Assembly: GCA_030037575.1 (NCBI GenBank)
Contig: JASHRB010000043.1
Location: 1-7,808 of the forward strand
DNA length: 7,808 nt
Source of the DNA: Candidatus Sulfotelmatobacter sp.
GTDB lineage: Bacteria; Acidobacteriota; Terriglobia; Terriglobales; Acidobacteriaceae
Reading direction: 5' to 3'
The position numbers and the translations under genes are program-made. The first letter of the stretch is position 1. The number at the start of each line of letters is the position of its first letter. The notes below the pieces were generated by a model, which ran no database searches, was not told where the DNA came from, and saw nothing but the letters and a program-made list of their open reading frames with translations. Positions 1 to 7,492 of the stretch are shown one piece after another.

Positions 1-1
1 C

Positions 2-379
2 CAACATCCAGACGAGGTCAATTGGCAGCGATTGTCTGAGGACTTCGGAGTGCCGCATCCGGCGCTCAATCACACCTACGCGCGCGAGTTGCTGAATGTG
101 CCTCCGCTGCCGGCTTTCTCCGGCTTCGCCAGCCGCCTGCTGGCCGAATCCTGGGACTCCTCGATTCTGTACTGGGCGCGTTTGGCCGATGAAACCGGCG
201 CATCTCCGCTTGAATTAAATCGGTTAGTGCCGCAACTTACGCAGGAAATGGTGGAAAAGGTTTTTGCTACCGATTTGGAAGATTGGCCGGCGATCCTTCG
301 CGCGCTGCGCGAAACTGGCGAAGACTTTCATAAAGGCAAAGTCGCTTCGCTAACAAGAATGAATGAACCTCATCCCTGA
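2..379 (+). CDS. Unrecognised protein, C-terminal 125 residues (5' end outside window)
   Basis: The frame is open from the first bases of the window and ends at TGA 377-379, so this is the C-terminal part of a longer gene. A TTG at 32 could be read as a start, but the frame continues upstream of it without a stop and the protein-like composition continues too (QHPDEVNWQR before it), so I treat the gene as truncated by the window edge. The visible part is soluble-looking and probably mostly helical, rich in Leu, Glu and Ala, with no signal peptide, membrane segment, cysteine pair or obvious metal-binding motif. A proline-containing stretch (LNVPPLPAF) lies near residues 31-40 of the visible part. 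I do not recognise the family. The next gene starts 75 bases downstream with no clear terminator between, so co-transcription is possible. Confidence 0.6.
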   Translation, partial: QHPDEVNWQRLSEDFGVPHPALNHTYARELLNVPPLPAFSGFASRLLAESWDSSILYWARLADETGASPLELNRLVPQLTQEMVEKVFATDLEDWPAILRALRETGEDFHKGKVASLTRMNEPHP

Positions 380-454
380 GCGGCTCGGCCCATACGGACA
401 TTCATGGCGTGGGCCATCCAGTGCAGGTTCACCAGAAAGGAAGTGTTGCGAACG

Positions 455-1492
455 ATGTGCTGCAAAACCTCTGTTTCAGTCTTTGTTCTTCTCTGCCTCT
501 GTTCGGCTGCCACTGGCAGCAACGGCGAACGGGATGACTCTTCGGTTCGCGTGGTCGTCAACATGGTTCAGCTCAACGTCGCCGTTACCGACAAAAATGG
601 AGACTACATCACTGGCCTGAAGCCGGAAGATTTCATTATCACCGAGGATGGAATCCCGGAAAAGCTCGCGACGTTTGCCGAAGGCGATGCGCCCGCACGC
701 ACGGTTCTAGGATCCAGCGGGCCAGCTGCAACCGACACGCCACAGCCTCCCGAACCTCCGCAAACGCTTCAGTCGCTGGTATCTGGGGCTGACGTTTTCG
801 TCCTCTTCGACACCAGCAATTATATGTATCGCGATTTCGTCTTCGCCGAAGACGCCATCACCGAATTTGTCCGCTCGCTTGAAACCGCCGACAAGATCGC
901 CTTTTATTCCTATAGCCGCGATCTTTCCCGCGCCACCACGCTCACCAGTGATCGTTCGCAGGTTTTGCGGGGTGTTCGCTCGACAGTTGCTGGAGATTCT
1001 GCCGCTCTCTATAACGCGCTTCTGCTTACGGTAAAGGATGCTGCCCAATTCACGGGTCGTAGAGTGGTCGTAGTGTTCTCCAACGGGCCCGATAATTCCA
1101 GTGTCGTTCCCCCCGAAGATGTCGCTGAAATCGCCCAGTCAGCCGGCGTTTCCGTGTACATGATCAGCACGCAGGAAGCAAAACTGGAGCCGGTTTCCAC
1201 GACGGTTTTCGAGCGCATGACCGCCGATACCGGCGGCATGGCCTACTTCGCCAAAAGTTGGAAAGACGAGCGCCGCGCCTTCGCTTCCATCCAGAACGAC
1301 CTTGTGCACCTGTATTCCCTCAGCTACTACCCCAAAGCCAATTCAAACACCGGCTGGCGTGCCATTCGCGTGAAGCTCGTCGGGGAAAACGCCAAGAAAT
1401 ACAAAGTGCGTACGCGCAACGGATATCGTTTGCAGCCAACCAAGTTTTCCTCGGACCAGCGAACCGCCTCCGCCGACCCCAAGCCCGAGTGA
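455..1492 (+). CDS. Secreted VWFA-related Acidobacterial domain protein with degenerate MIDAS
   Basis: Predicted exported VWA-domain protein of 345 residues, matching the layout of the 'VWFA-related Acidobacterial domain' family (TIGR03436 type), whose role is unknown. The start at ATG 455 gives a short n-region (MCCKTS) and a hydrophobic core (VSVFVLLCL) typical of a signal peptide. An AAGGAAG lies at 437-443, rather far upstream. ATG 404 (17 residues longer, poor Shine-Dalgarno) and TTG 446 are alternatives. An N-terminal beta region (about 39-66, LNVAVTDKNG and TEDG) comes first. A Pro-rich linker (about 96-103) leads to the VWA core (about 113-245). The tail (SLSYYP at 288-293, RTRNGYRL at 319-326) is family-typical. 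MIDAS positions depart from consensus: DTSNY at 119-123 instead of DxSxS, Ala-Ala where GTALY is usual (182-186), and SNGPDN at 209-214 instead of SDGxDN. Metal binding is therefore doubtful. Confidence 0.87.
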   Translation: MCCKTSVSVFVLLCLCSAATGSNGERDDSSVRVVVNMVQLNVAVTDKNGDYITGLKPEDFIITEDGIPEKLATFAEGDAPARTVLGSSGPAATDTPQPPEPPQTLQSLVSGADVFVLFDTSNYMYRDFVFAEDAITEFVRSLETADKIAFYSYSRDLSRATTLTSDRSQVLRGVRSTVAGDSAALYNALLLTVKDAAQFTGRRVVVVFSNGPDNSSVVPPEDVAEIAQSAGVSVYMISTQEAKLEPVSTTVFERMTADTGGMAYFAKSWKDERRAFASIQNDLVHLYSLSYYPKANSNTGWRAIRVKLVGENAKKYKVRTRNGYRLQPTKFSSDQRTASADPKPE

Positions 1493-1517
1493 GCGGCGGT
1501 CTGCAACGCGGGCTTTC

Positions 1518-1607
1518 GCAGGCCTCATCCCGAGTACTGGGCTCCTATTCTCACGTGGCCGCTCGAAATTCTGTCAAGCCGGCGCGGTCGAGGCACCTGC
1601 TTTTTTT
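1518..1607 (+). terminator. Weak terminator-like structure after the VWA gene
   Basis: A run of seven T (1601-1607) follows directly after GAGGCACCTGC (1590-1600). That arm can pair with GCAGGCCTC (1518-1526) if the CA at 1594-1595 is bulged. The loop is about 63 bases, too long for a classic intrinsic terminator unless it folds internally (CCCGAGTACTGGG at 1529-1541 could make a small hairpin). The position between the VWA stop and the ABC operon is right for a terminator, but the structure is imperfect. Confidence 0.25.
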
Positions 1608-1734
1608 GTCTTGATGCTGAGGAGTGAAACTAAACCCACCACCCGTCCCCACTCCCCTACAATCCTGCCGGCGGTAGTAGAATGGAAGCCCACCCTGCCT
1701 CTGGTGCTAGTTAATTTGTTTTCATTCGTCAAAA

Positions 1735-1746
1735 TAGAGATCTCTA
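1735..1746. promoter_or_regulatory. Perfect 12-bp palindrome, possible operator of the ABC operon
   Basis: TAGAGATCTCTA is identical to its reverse complement. It sits four bases before the Shine-Dalgarno of the ABC ATPase gene, at the end of an AT-rich patch (about 1711-1740) that is the most likely promoter area in this 269-base gap. Such a site could be an operator for a dimeric repressor or a small leader hairpin, but a 12-bp palindrome can also occur by chance. I could not find a convincing -35/-10 pair next to it. Confidence 0.3.
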
Positions 1747-1750
1747 GCTG

Positions 1751-1756
1751 GGAGGT
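1751..1756 (+). promoter_or_regulatory. Strong ribosome binding site deciding the TTG start at 1762
   Basis: GGAGGT stands five bases before TTG 1762. Its final T begins an in-frame TAA (1756-1758), so translation of the ATPase cannot start further upstream. The next in-frame ATG (codon 30) would remove the first beta strand of the nucleotide-binding fold. Together these fix TTG as the start. Confidence 0.85.
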
Positions 1757-1761
1757 AACGC

Positions 1762-2655
1762 TTGGCTCTCACAATCACCGGTCTCTCAAAGACCTACCCC
1801 AACGGCGTCAAGGCTCTCAAAAATCTTTCGCTTTCCATCGGCAACAGCATGTTTGGTTTGGTTGGTCCGAATGGTGCAGGCAAGAGTTCGCTCATGCGAA
1901 CCGTGGCCACGCTGCAGGAACCGGACTCCGGTTCAATCGACCTCGATGGCATCGACGTGCTCAAGCAGAAAGATCACGTACGCCGGATTCTCGGCTATCT
2001 CCCGCAGGAATTCGGCGTTTATCCCAAAATTTCCGCTCTCGATATGCTTCATCACCTTGCCGTGATGAAGGGCATGAATTCGCCGTCCGAGCGCAAAGAG
2101 ACAGTCGACGCGCTTTTGCAACAAACCAACCTCTGGGATTCGCGCAAGAAAGCGCTCTCCACTTTTTCCGGGGGCATGAAGCAGCGGTTCGGAATTGCGC
2201 AGGCGCTGCTCGGCAATCCGCGGCTCATTATTGTGGACGAACCTACCGCCGGCCTCGATCCTGCCGAACGCAATCGCTTCCTGAATCTTCTTGCCTCGCT
2301 GGGCAGCGACCGCACGGTGATTCTCTCAACCCACATTGTCGATGACGTTCGCCAGCTCTGCCCGCGCATGGCCATTATCTCATCGGGAGAATTGCTCTTC
2401 GAAGGGTCTCCCAACGATGCGCTGACCACGCTGAAGGGCAAAATCTGGTCAAAGGTAGCCGCCACCGACGAGGAGCTAGGCGCGATCGAAAAACAGCTTC
2501 AACTGATTTCCACACATCTCGTCGGCGGCCAGCACGAGATTCGCGTCTACGCAAACGCCTCGCCCGGCGCCGGATTCCGCTGCGTCGATTCCAGTCTCGA
2601 AGATGTTTATTTCCTGAACCTCGCGCAGCAAGGCAAAGACCAGCGGCCGAACTAG
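1762..2655 (+). CDS. ABC transporter ATP-binding protein (ABC-2 type exporter partner)
   Basis: ATPase subunit of 297 residues that binds and hydrolyses ATP on the cytoplasmic side of an ABC-2 type transporter. The nucleotide-binding motifs are present in order: Walker A GPNGAGKS (35-42), Q-loop LPQEFG with Gln82, signature FSGGMKQR (135-142), Walker B LIIVDE (155-160) followed by the D-loop GLDP (164-167), and the H-loop His191 in LSTHIV. The first 215 residues are a complete nucleotide-binding domain. The last 80 or so form the C-terminal extension common in this exporter subfamily. The start is TTG, supported by GGAGGT five bases upstream and an in-frame TAA at 1756-1758. The gene ends 22 bases before the permease-peptidase gene, its certain partner by context. 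The signature lacks the usual leading Leu (FSGGM instead of LSGGM), a mild variation. No substrate can be read from this subunit. Confidence 0.95.
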   Translation: MALTITGLSKTYPNGVKALKNLSLSIGNSMFGLVGPNGAGKSSLMRTVATLQEPDSGSIDLDGIDVLKQKDHVRRILGYLPQEFGVYPKISALDMLHHLAVMKGMNSPSERKETVDALLQQTNLWDSRKKALSTFSGGMKQRFGIAQALLGNPRLIIVDEPTAGLDPAERNRFLNLLASLGSDRTVILSTHIVDDVRQLCPRMAIISSGELLFEGSPNDALTTLKGKIWSKVAATDEELGAIEKQLQLISTHLVGGQHEIRVYANASPGAGFRCVDSSLEDVYFLNLAQQGKDQRPN

Positions 2656-2665
2656 CGACACGCTC

Positions 2666-2670
2666 GGAGG
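2666..2670 (+). promoter_or_regulatory. Ribosome binding site of the permease-peptidase gene
   Basis: GGAGG lies seven bases before ATG 2678 in the 22-base gap after the ATPase stop. It is near consensus and supports this start and independent strong translation within the operon. Confidence 0.8.
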
Positions 2671-2677
2671 AATCAAT

Positions 2678-5600
2678 ATGGCGCTGTTCTGGGAGTTTTT
2701 CACATTCGAACTGAAATTCCGCTTCAAGAGCCTGTCGACCTACGTGTACTTCCTGCTCTGGCTTACATTTTCTTTTCTCTGTGTCGCCTCGGAGAGCTTC
2801 GGCCCCATCGGCGCCGGCAACGGCAAAATTCTGCTCAACGGTCCCTACGCGAATACTTACAATGATGTCTTCATCGCATTGTTCGGCATCATCGTGATTG
2901 CCGCGATCTTCGGCACCTCGATCCTCCGCGACTTCCAGCGCGATACGTATCAGATACTTTTTACGCAGCCGATTTCCAAATTTGCCTATCTCGGCGGCCG
3001 CTGGGCGGGTTCCTTCCTGGCCACGGTTTTCGCGTTTTCCGGCGTTCTGGTCGGCACTTACCTCGGAACCTTCGCCCCGTGGGCGGATCACGCTCGCATC
3101 GGCCCTAACAGTCTCTGGGCCTATGTTCAACCTTTCTTTTCCATCCTTGTCGTCCAGATTTTTTTTCTGGGATCTCTGTTCTTCGCCGTGTCCGCTCTCT
3201 CGCGCAAAATTTTCGTCGTCTATCTGCAGGGCGTCGCCCTGTTCATGATTTATTTGATCAGCTTCACCGTGTTCTTCGCGACGCGCTCGCTCGAGCGTTT
3301 CTGGTCGGGAATTTTCGATCCCATCGGCGTCATCCTGATGGATGACGTCACCCGCTACTGGACAGTTGTGGAAAAAAATGCCCAACTCGTCACCTGGTCG
3401 CCTGCGCTTGCCGGAGGCATTTTCCTCTATAACCGGCTGCTGTGGATGGGCATGGGCGTGGCCGCACTCGGCGCGGTTTGGGCGCTGTTTCCCATGTCGG
3501 TTGAGGCGCTCACCGCCCGCTCGCAGAGTCGTCGCGCGGCAAAAGCGAAGCAACTGGAACTCGATGAAGCCGCGCCGGTGCGTTCCCTTTTTGCCGCCCG
3601 CCTTCCCCGCGTGCGCCAGGTCTTCGATCGTTCGACCATAATTGCGCAATATTTTTCTCTCACTCGTCTTCGCCTCCGCAACATTCTTAAAGATGTTGTC
3701 TTCTGGGCAATCGTTTTGTTGCTCATTGCCTTTGGCATCAACAACGGCCAATTCGCTGGTCGCGTCGCGGATCGCGACGTCTGGCCCGTCACCTATCTCA
3801 TGGTCCAGGCGGTCGAGGGCAGCGCGCAGTTGTTCCTTTACATTGTTGCCACGCTCTACGCCGCAGAGCTTCTCTGGCGCGAGCGCGACAGCAACTTCAG
3901 CGGTATTCACGATGCCTTGCCGATGCGCGAATCGGTCGACTGGCTTTCGCGTCTCACCGCCATCGTCGTCGTCGAATTAATCCTGCTCGCGTTCGCCATG
4001 CTGGTCGGCATTGCCATGCAGACCATCGCCGGTTACTACCATTACGAACTCGTACAGTATTTCAAGGAGCTTTATCTCATCACCTTCGGCCAAGTCTTCG
4101 CTTTCGGCCTTCTCGCCATGTTTGTGCAGACGGTGGTTTCCAACAAATTCGTGGGACACGGCATTCTGATTGGCCTTTTTGTGCTGGTTCCGGTCCTGTT
4201 TAATTTTGGGTGGGAGAACAGCCTGTACCTGCCCATCACGGTCCCGGCGTACATCTATTCCGACATGAACGGCTATGGACATTTCGTCCCCGCCATCTTC
4301 TGGGCCACCATTTACTGGCTTGCGATCACTGCCGTGCTGGGAGTGGCTTCGGTGGCACTTGCCCGGCGCGGAGCCGAAGATTCCTTCGCTGCTCGGACCA
4401 AACTTGCTCTCGGCCGTGCTCCACGGCTGGCGCCTATCGCGCTGCTGTTTGCCGTCGTCGCTGCCGCGTCCGGCGGCTGGTATTACTACAACGCTCACGT
4501 CTTGAACGAGTATCTCGATTCCCAGGCGCGCCGTGATATCCAGGCCGACTACGAACGCAAATTCAAGCAATACGAAAACCTGCCCCAGCCGAAGGTTACT
4601 GCGGTTGACGCAACCATCAACATTTATCCCGACCGCCGCTCCTTCGACGGCAGCGTTCGCATCACGGCCGAGAACAAGAGCAATCAGCCAATCCCGCAGA
4701 TCCATATCACCGATCAGAAATACTCACTCACGAATGTGAAGTTCGACCGGCCCTTTCATCAGGTCAGCTCGGCGCGACGCGATATCTATTCCATTTACCG
4801 GTTGGACAAGCCGCTGATGCCGGGCGAGAGCCTGATGCTCTCCTGCAACGTCGGGCATCAATCCCGCGGTTTTCGCGATAACAACGAGCTGGCTGAGTTC
4901 GCCTACAACGGAACTTTCTTCGACTCTGATTATTTCCCTTATATCGGCTACAACCGCAACCTCGAGCTCGACGATCCGCGGCGCCGCCGCGAAGAGAAAC
5001 TTCCCGCTCTCGAAGAAATGGCGCACCGCGGCGATCCCGCCCATTCGCTGAATAACGTTTTCTTCGCCGGCGAATCGGATTGGATCACCTACCACACCGT
5101 GGTCAGCACTTCTTCCGATCAGATCGCCATCGCTCCCGGATATCTGCAGCGCGACTGGCAATCCAACGGCCGGCACTTTTACGAATACAGCATGGGCTCC
5201 ACCCACATCCTCAACTTTTTCTCCTACATCTCCGCGAAATACCAGGTGAAAAAACAGGTGTATCACGGTCCCGACGGCGATGTCTCACTCGAGGTCTATT
5301 ACGATCCCGCGCACACCTATGATCTCGACGACATGCTTGCGGCCGCGCGCGCTGGGCTCAATTACTACCAGCGCATCTACAGCCCCTTCCAGTACACCCA
5401 ATTCCGCATTTTCGAATTTCCGCGCTACCGTCTGTTCGCCCAGTCCTTCCCCAACACGATCCCCTATTCCGAAGGCATGGGCTTTATCGAGCGAGTGCGC
5501 AAACCGACCGACATCGACTTTACTTATTTCGTCACCGCACATGAATTGGGCCATCAATGGTGGGCGCATCAACTTGTCGGCGCTGACGTGGAAGGTTCCA

Positions 5601-6370
5601 ACATGCTGGCCGAAAGTCTCGCGGAGTATTCCGCACTGCAGGTAATGGCACACAAATACGGCTCCGATCTGATGCATCGCTACCTGCGCCACGAAATCGA
5701 TTCGTATTTGCGCGGCCGCGCCACTGAAGTCCGCCATGAACCACCTCTGGCTATGGTCCAGCGTGAGCCTTACGTCTGGTATCAGAAAGGCGGACAAATT
5801 CTCTACACGCTCGCCGACTACATCGGCGAAGACAAACTCAATCTGGCGCTGCACAACTTTCTCATGCAGCATCGCTACGCAAACGCCAACAACCAGGCCG
5901 ACGCGCACGGCGATCCACCCGCTTCCGCGGCCATGGACACCCCTTATCCCGATACGCGCATGTTGGTCGATGCAATTCGCGCACAGACTCCGCCAGAACT
6001 GCAATACCTGGTCGACGACGGCTTCAACCGAATCGTTCTGTATGACAACAAAGCGGTCTCCGCCAGATCCGAGAAAATGCCGGACGGGAAATACAAAGTC
6101 ACGCTGGAAGTGCAGGCGAGAAAAGTTCAGGCCGACGGCAACGGCGCTGAAACGCCCGTTGCTCTCGACGACTATATCGAGATTGGAGTTTTCACGGGGA
6201 AGAGACTCGAAGAGAAGCCGCTTTATCTCAAGAAAGAAAAATTCGCCGAGGAGCATAAAACTTTCGTGATCATCGTCGACCGGCAGCCGACGCTCGCCGG
6301 CATTGACCCGTACAACAAACTGATCGACCGCAACGCCGACGACAACATGCTCGACGTTGCCAAGCAATAA
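2678..6370 (+). CDS. ABC-2 permease fused to an M1 family zinc aminopeptidase
   Basis: A 1230-residue membrane protein joining a transporter to a peptidase. Residues 1-275 and about 320-565 each hold about six hydrophobic segments (first: about 22-38, 63-82, 110-130, 151-172, 178-200, 254-272; second: about 340-354, 383-399, 427-448, 464-486, 492-510, 538-560), so both ABC-2 halves are in one chain. A further helix (about 585-603) leads to an extracytoplasmic region. Residues about 638-860 resemble the beta-rich N-terminal domain of M1 enzymes. The catalytic domain has HELGH (955-959) with zinc ligands His955 and His959, general base Glu956, probable third ligand Glu979, and probable catalytic Tyr1035 in WYQKGG. 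The canonical GxMEN motif is absent; YSEGMGF (930-936, Glu932) takes its place. A small C-terminal beta domain ends in GIDPYNKLIDR. The frame is continuous. It pairs with the ATPase just upstream. Database naming is 'ABC transporter permease/M1 family aminopeptidase'; the substrate is unknown. Confidence 0.94.
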   Translation: MALFWEFFTFELKFRFKSLSTYVYFLLWLTFSFLCVASESFGPIGAGNGKILLNGPYANTYNDVFIALFGIIVIAAIFGTSILRDFQRDTYQILFTQPISKFAYLGGRWAGSFLATVFAFSGVLVGTYLGTFAPWADHARIGPNSLWAYVQPFFSILVVQIFFLGSLFFAVSALSRKIFVVYLQGVALFMIYLISFTVFFATRSLERFWSGIFDPIGVILMDDVTRYWTVVEKNAQLVTWSPALAGGIFLYNRLLWMGMGVAALGAVWALFPMSVEALTARSQSRRAAKAKQLELDEAAPVRSLFAARLPRVRQVFDRSTIIAQYFSLTRLRLRNILKDVVFWAIVLLLIAFGINNGQFAGRVADRDVWPVTYLMVQAVEGSAQLFLYIVATLYAAELLWRERDSNFSGIHDALPMRESVDWLSRLTAIVVVELILLAFAMLVGIAMQTIAGYYHYELVQYFKELYLITFGQVFAFGLLAMFVQTVVSNKFVGHGILIGLFVLVPVLFNFGWENSLYLPITVPAYIYSDMNGYGHFVPAIFWATIYWLAITAVLGVASVALARRGAEDSFAARTKLALGRAPRLAPIALLFAVVAAASGGWYYYNAHVLNEYLDSQARRDIQADYERKFKQYENLPQPKVTAVDATINIYPDRRSFDGSVRITAENKSNQPIPQIHITDQKYSLTNVKFDRPFHQVSSARRDIYSIYRLDKPLMPGESLMLSCNVGHQSRGFRDNNELAEFAYNGTFFDSDYFPYIGYNRNLELDDPRRRREEKLPALEEMAHRGDPAHSLNNVFFAGESDWITYHTVVSTSSDQIAIAPGYLQRDWQSNGRHFYEYSMGSTHILNFFSYISAKYQVKKQVYHGPDGDVSLEVYYDPAHTYDLDDMLAAARAGLNYYQRIYSPFQYTQFRIFEFPRYRLFAQSFPNTIPYSEGMGFIERVRKPTDIDFTYFVTAHELGHQWWAHQLVGADVEGSNMLAESLAEYSALQVMAHKYGSDLMHRYLRHEIDSYLRGRATEVRHEPPLAMVQREPYVWYQKGGQILYTLADYIGEDKLNLALHNFLMQHRYANANNQADAHGDPPASAAMDTPYPDTRMLVDAIRAQTPPELQYLVDDGFNRIVLYDNKAVSARSEKMPDGKYKVTLEVQARKVQADGNGAETPVALDDYIEIGVFTGKRLEEKPLYLKKEKFAEEHKTFVIIVDRQPTLAGIDPYNKLIDRNADDNMLDVAKQ

Positions 6371-6439
6371 ACCTTTTCGCGAGCGAACGTACGCGCTGCG
6401 CCGAGAGTATATTTTGTGATGACGCTTTTTCGTCGCAAC

Positions 6440-6443
6440 GAGG
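6440..6443 (+). promoter_or_regulatory. Shine-Dalgarno favouring the GTG start at 6453
   Basis: GAGG at 6440-6443 abuts the GTG at 6444, which leaves no spacing, but lies nine bases before the in-frame GTG at 6453. An in-frame TGA at 6420-6422 excludes earlier starts. The second GTG is therefore the better choice. Confidence 0.55.
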
Positions 6444-6452
6444 GTGCAGTCC

Positions 6453-7412
6453 GTGGGCAGGAATAAATTCATCGTTTCTACGTGTGTGGTCGGTTGCGTC
6501 GTTCTGTTTACGTTTCTTCTTGCTGAACTCGCAGTCTCCTCCGTTCCCTCGGGTCCAGTCCTAGAAAGCACGCTCGAAACCGTGGGCATCGCGACCGGCG
6601 AGCGGCGGATCGTCTACACCGACCGCAGCCATTTCGAAGCGCCCAACTGGAGCCGTGACGGTTCTTATTTCTTATTCAATCGTGATGGACACGTTCTGAA
6701 ATTGCCTGTCACCGGCGGCACGCCCACCACGCTCGATACCGGGGCACAGATTCATTGCAACAACGACCACGGCATTTCTCCCGACGGCAAGTGGCTGGCA
6801 GTCAGCGACTCCTCCCCGCCCGATCAGAAGTCCCACGTCTACGTCCTGCCCATCGATGGCGGCGCGCCGCGGCTTCTCACGCCGAACTCGCCTTCTTACT
6901 GGCACGGTTGGTCGCCTGACGGCAAGACCCTCGCATTTGTTGGCGAGCGCAGCGGCAATTTTGATATCTATACAGTTCCCTTCACCGGCGGCGAAGAGAC
7001 CCGCCTCACCACCGCGCCCGGCCTCGATGACGGTCCCGAATATTCTCCCGACGGCAAATACATCTACTTCAACTCCGAGCGCACCGGTCACATGCAAATC
7101 TGGCGCATGCATTCCGATGGCAGCGCCCAGGAACAGGTCACGTTCGACGACTCGAACGATTGGTTCCCTCACTTTTCTCCCGACGGAAAATGGATGGTCT
7201 TTCTTGCCTATGCCAGCGGCGTGACTGGACATCCGCCCAACAAAGACGTGGAACTCCGGCTGAGAAACATGCGTAACGGCAAGATTAAAGCGCTGGTGAA
7301 ACTCTTCGGCGGCCAGGGAACGATGAATGTTCCTTCGTGGTCGCCCGACAGCAAGCAGTTCGCTTTTGTTAGCTACAAGTTATTGCCCTCCGGTCCGACC
7401 GGGGTAAAATGA
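6453..7412 (+). CDS. Exported or membrane-anchored PD40/TolB-like beta-propeller protein
   Basis: A protein of 319 residues built from six beta-propeller repeats of the PD40 (WD40-like, TolB/tricorn) type. Numbered from GTG 6453, repeat hallmarks are WSRDG (66-70), SPDG (109-112), SPDG (154-157), SPDG (198-201), SPDG (242-245) and SPDS (297-300). Each is followed by a hydrophobic strand such as [10 protein letters not shown] or [10 protein letters not shown]. The N-terminus is a basic stretch (GRNK) plus about 20 hydrophobic residues (to about 27), so the propeller lies outside the cytoplasmic membrane, either cleaved after a signal peptide or held by an anchor. No catalytic domain is fused to it, so a binding or scaffolding role is more likely than an enzyme. 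It follows the permease-peptidase gene by 82 bases and may share its transcript. GTG 6444 is the alternative start (three residues longer). I infer no specific ligand. Confidence 0.85.
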   Translation: MGRNKFIVSTCVVGCVVLFTFLLAELAVSSVPSGPVLESTLETVGIATGERRIVYTDRSHFEAPNWSRDGSYFLFNRDGHVLKLPVTGGTPTTLDTGAQIHCNNDHGISPDGKWLAVSDSSPPDQKSHVYVLPIDGGAPRLLTPNSPSYWHGWSPDGKTLAFVGERSGNFDIYTVPFTGGEETRLTTAPGLDDGPEYSPDGKYIYFNSERTGHMQIWRMHSDGSAQEQVTFDDSNDWFPHFSPDGKWMVFLAYASGVTGHPPNKDVELRLRNMRNGKIKALVKLFGGQGTMNVPSWSPDSKQFAFVSYKLLPSGPTGVK

Positions 7413-7492
7413 CGCTGCCCCAAAATCGTAAGCTCGATTCACACCGCCGTTTGGAAAATCAATTACGCTTGAATCTAAAAGGCATTTTCTCT

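Noticed and set aside
404..454. Upstream ATG as the start of the VWA gene
   Set aside because: It adds 17 residues ahead of a good signal peptide and has no good Shine-Dalgarno. It cannot be excluded, so it is mentioned as an alternative in the gene entry.
1611..2345. + strand open frame overlapping the ATPase in another frame
   Set aside because: Its product is Arg/His/Ser-rich with no motifs, while the overlapping frame has all ABC ATPase motifs. The part before 1762 has no coding character.
2375..3910. Long open frame on the - strand (511 codons), opposite the ATPase end and permease
   Set aside because: It covers the coding region of two well-supported genes, its translation is a hydrophilic Arg/Glu/Gly-rich product with no recognisable domain, and it has no convincing start context. 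It is an antisense shadow of biased codon use.
6408..6413. TATATT resembling a -10 box before the propeller gene
   Set aside because: It matches TATAAT at five of six bases, but the sequence 17 bases upstream (GAACGT) is not a credible -35, so a promoter is not supported.
6421..6434. Small hairpin GACG-loop-CGTC with a T-rich loop before the propeller gene
   Set aside because: The stem is only four to five pairs, with the T run in the loop rather than after the stem, so it is not a terminator and is too short to call a regulatory element.
5285..6589. Long open frame on the - strand (434 codons), opposite the peptidase domain
   Set aside because: It is antisense to the catalytic domain, including HELGH and the Tyr motif, with no recognisable domain of its own. 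The + strand gene explains the region.
7451..7479. TTGGAA and TCTAAA with a 17-base spacer before the epimerase
   Set aside because: Each hexamer matches only four of six bases, and transcription from it would start after the Shine-Dalgarno at 7477-7482, which makes it inconsistent with the proposed start.
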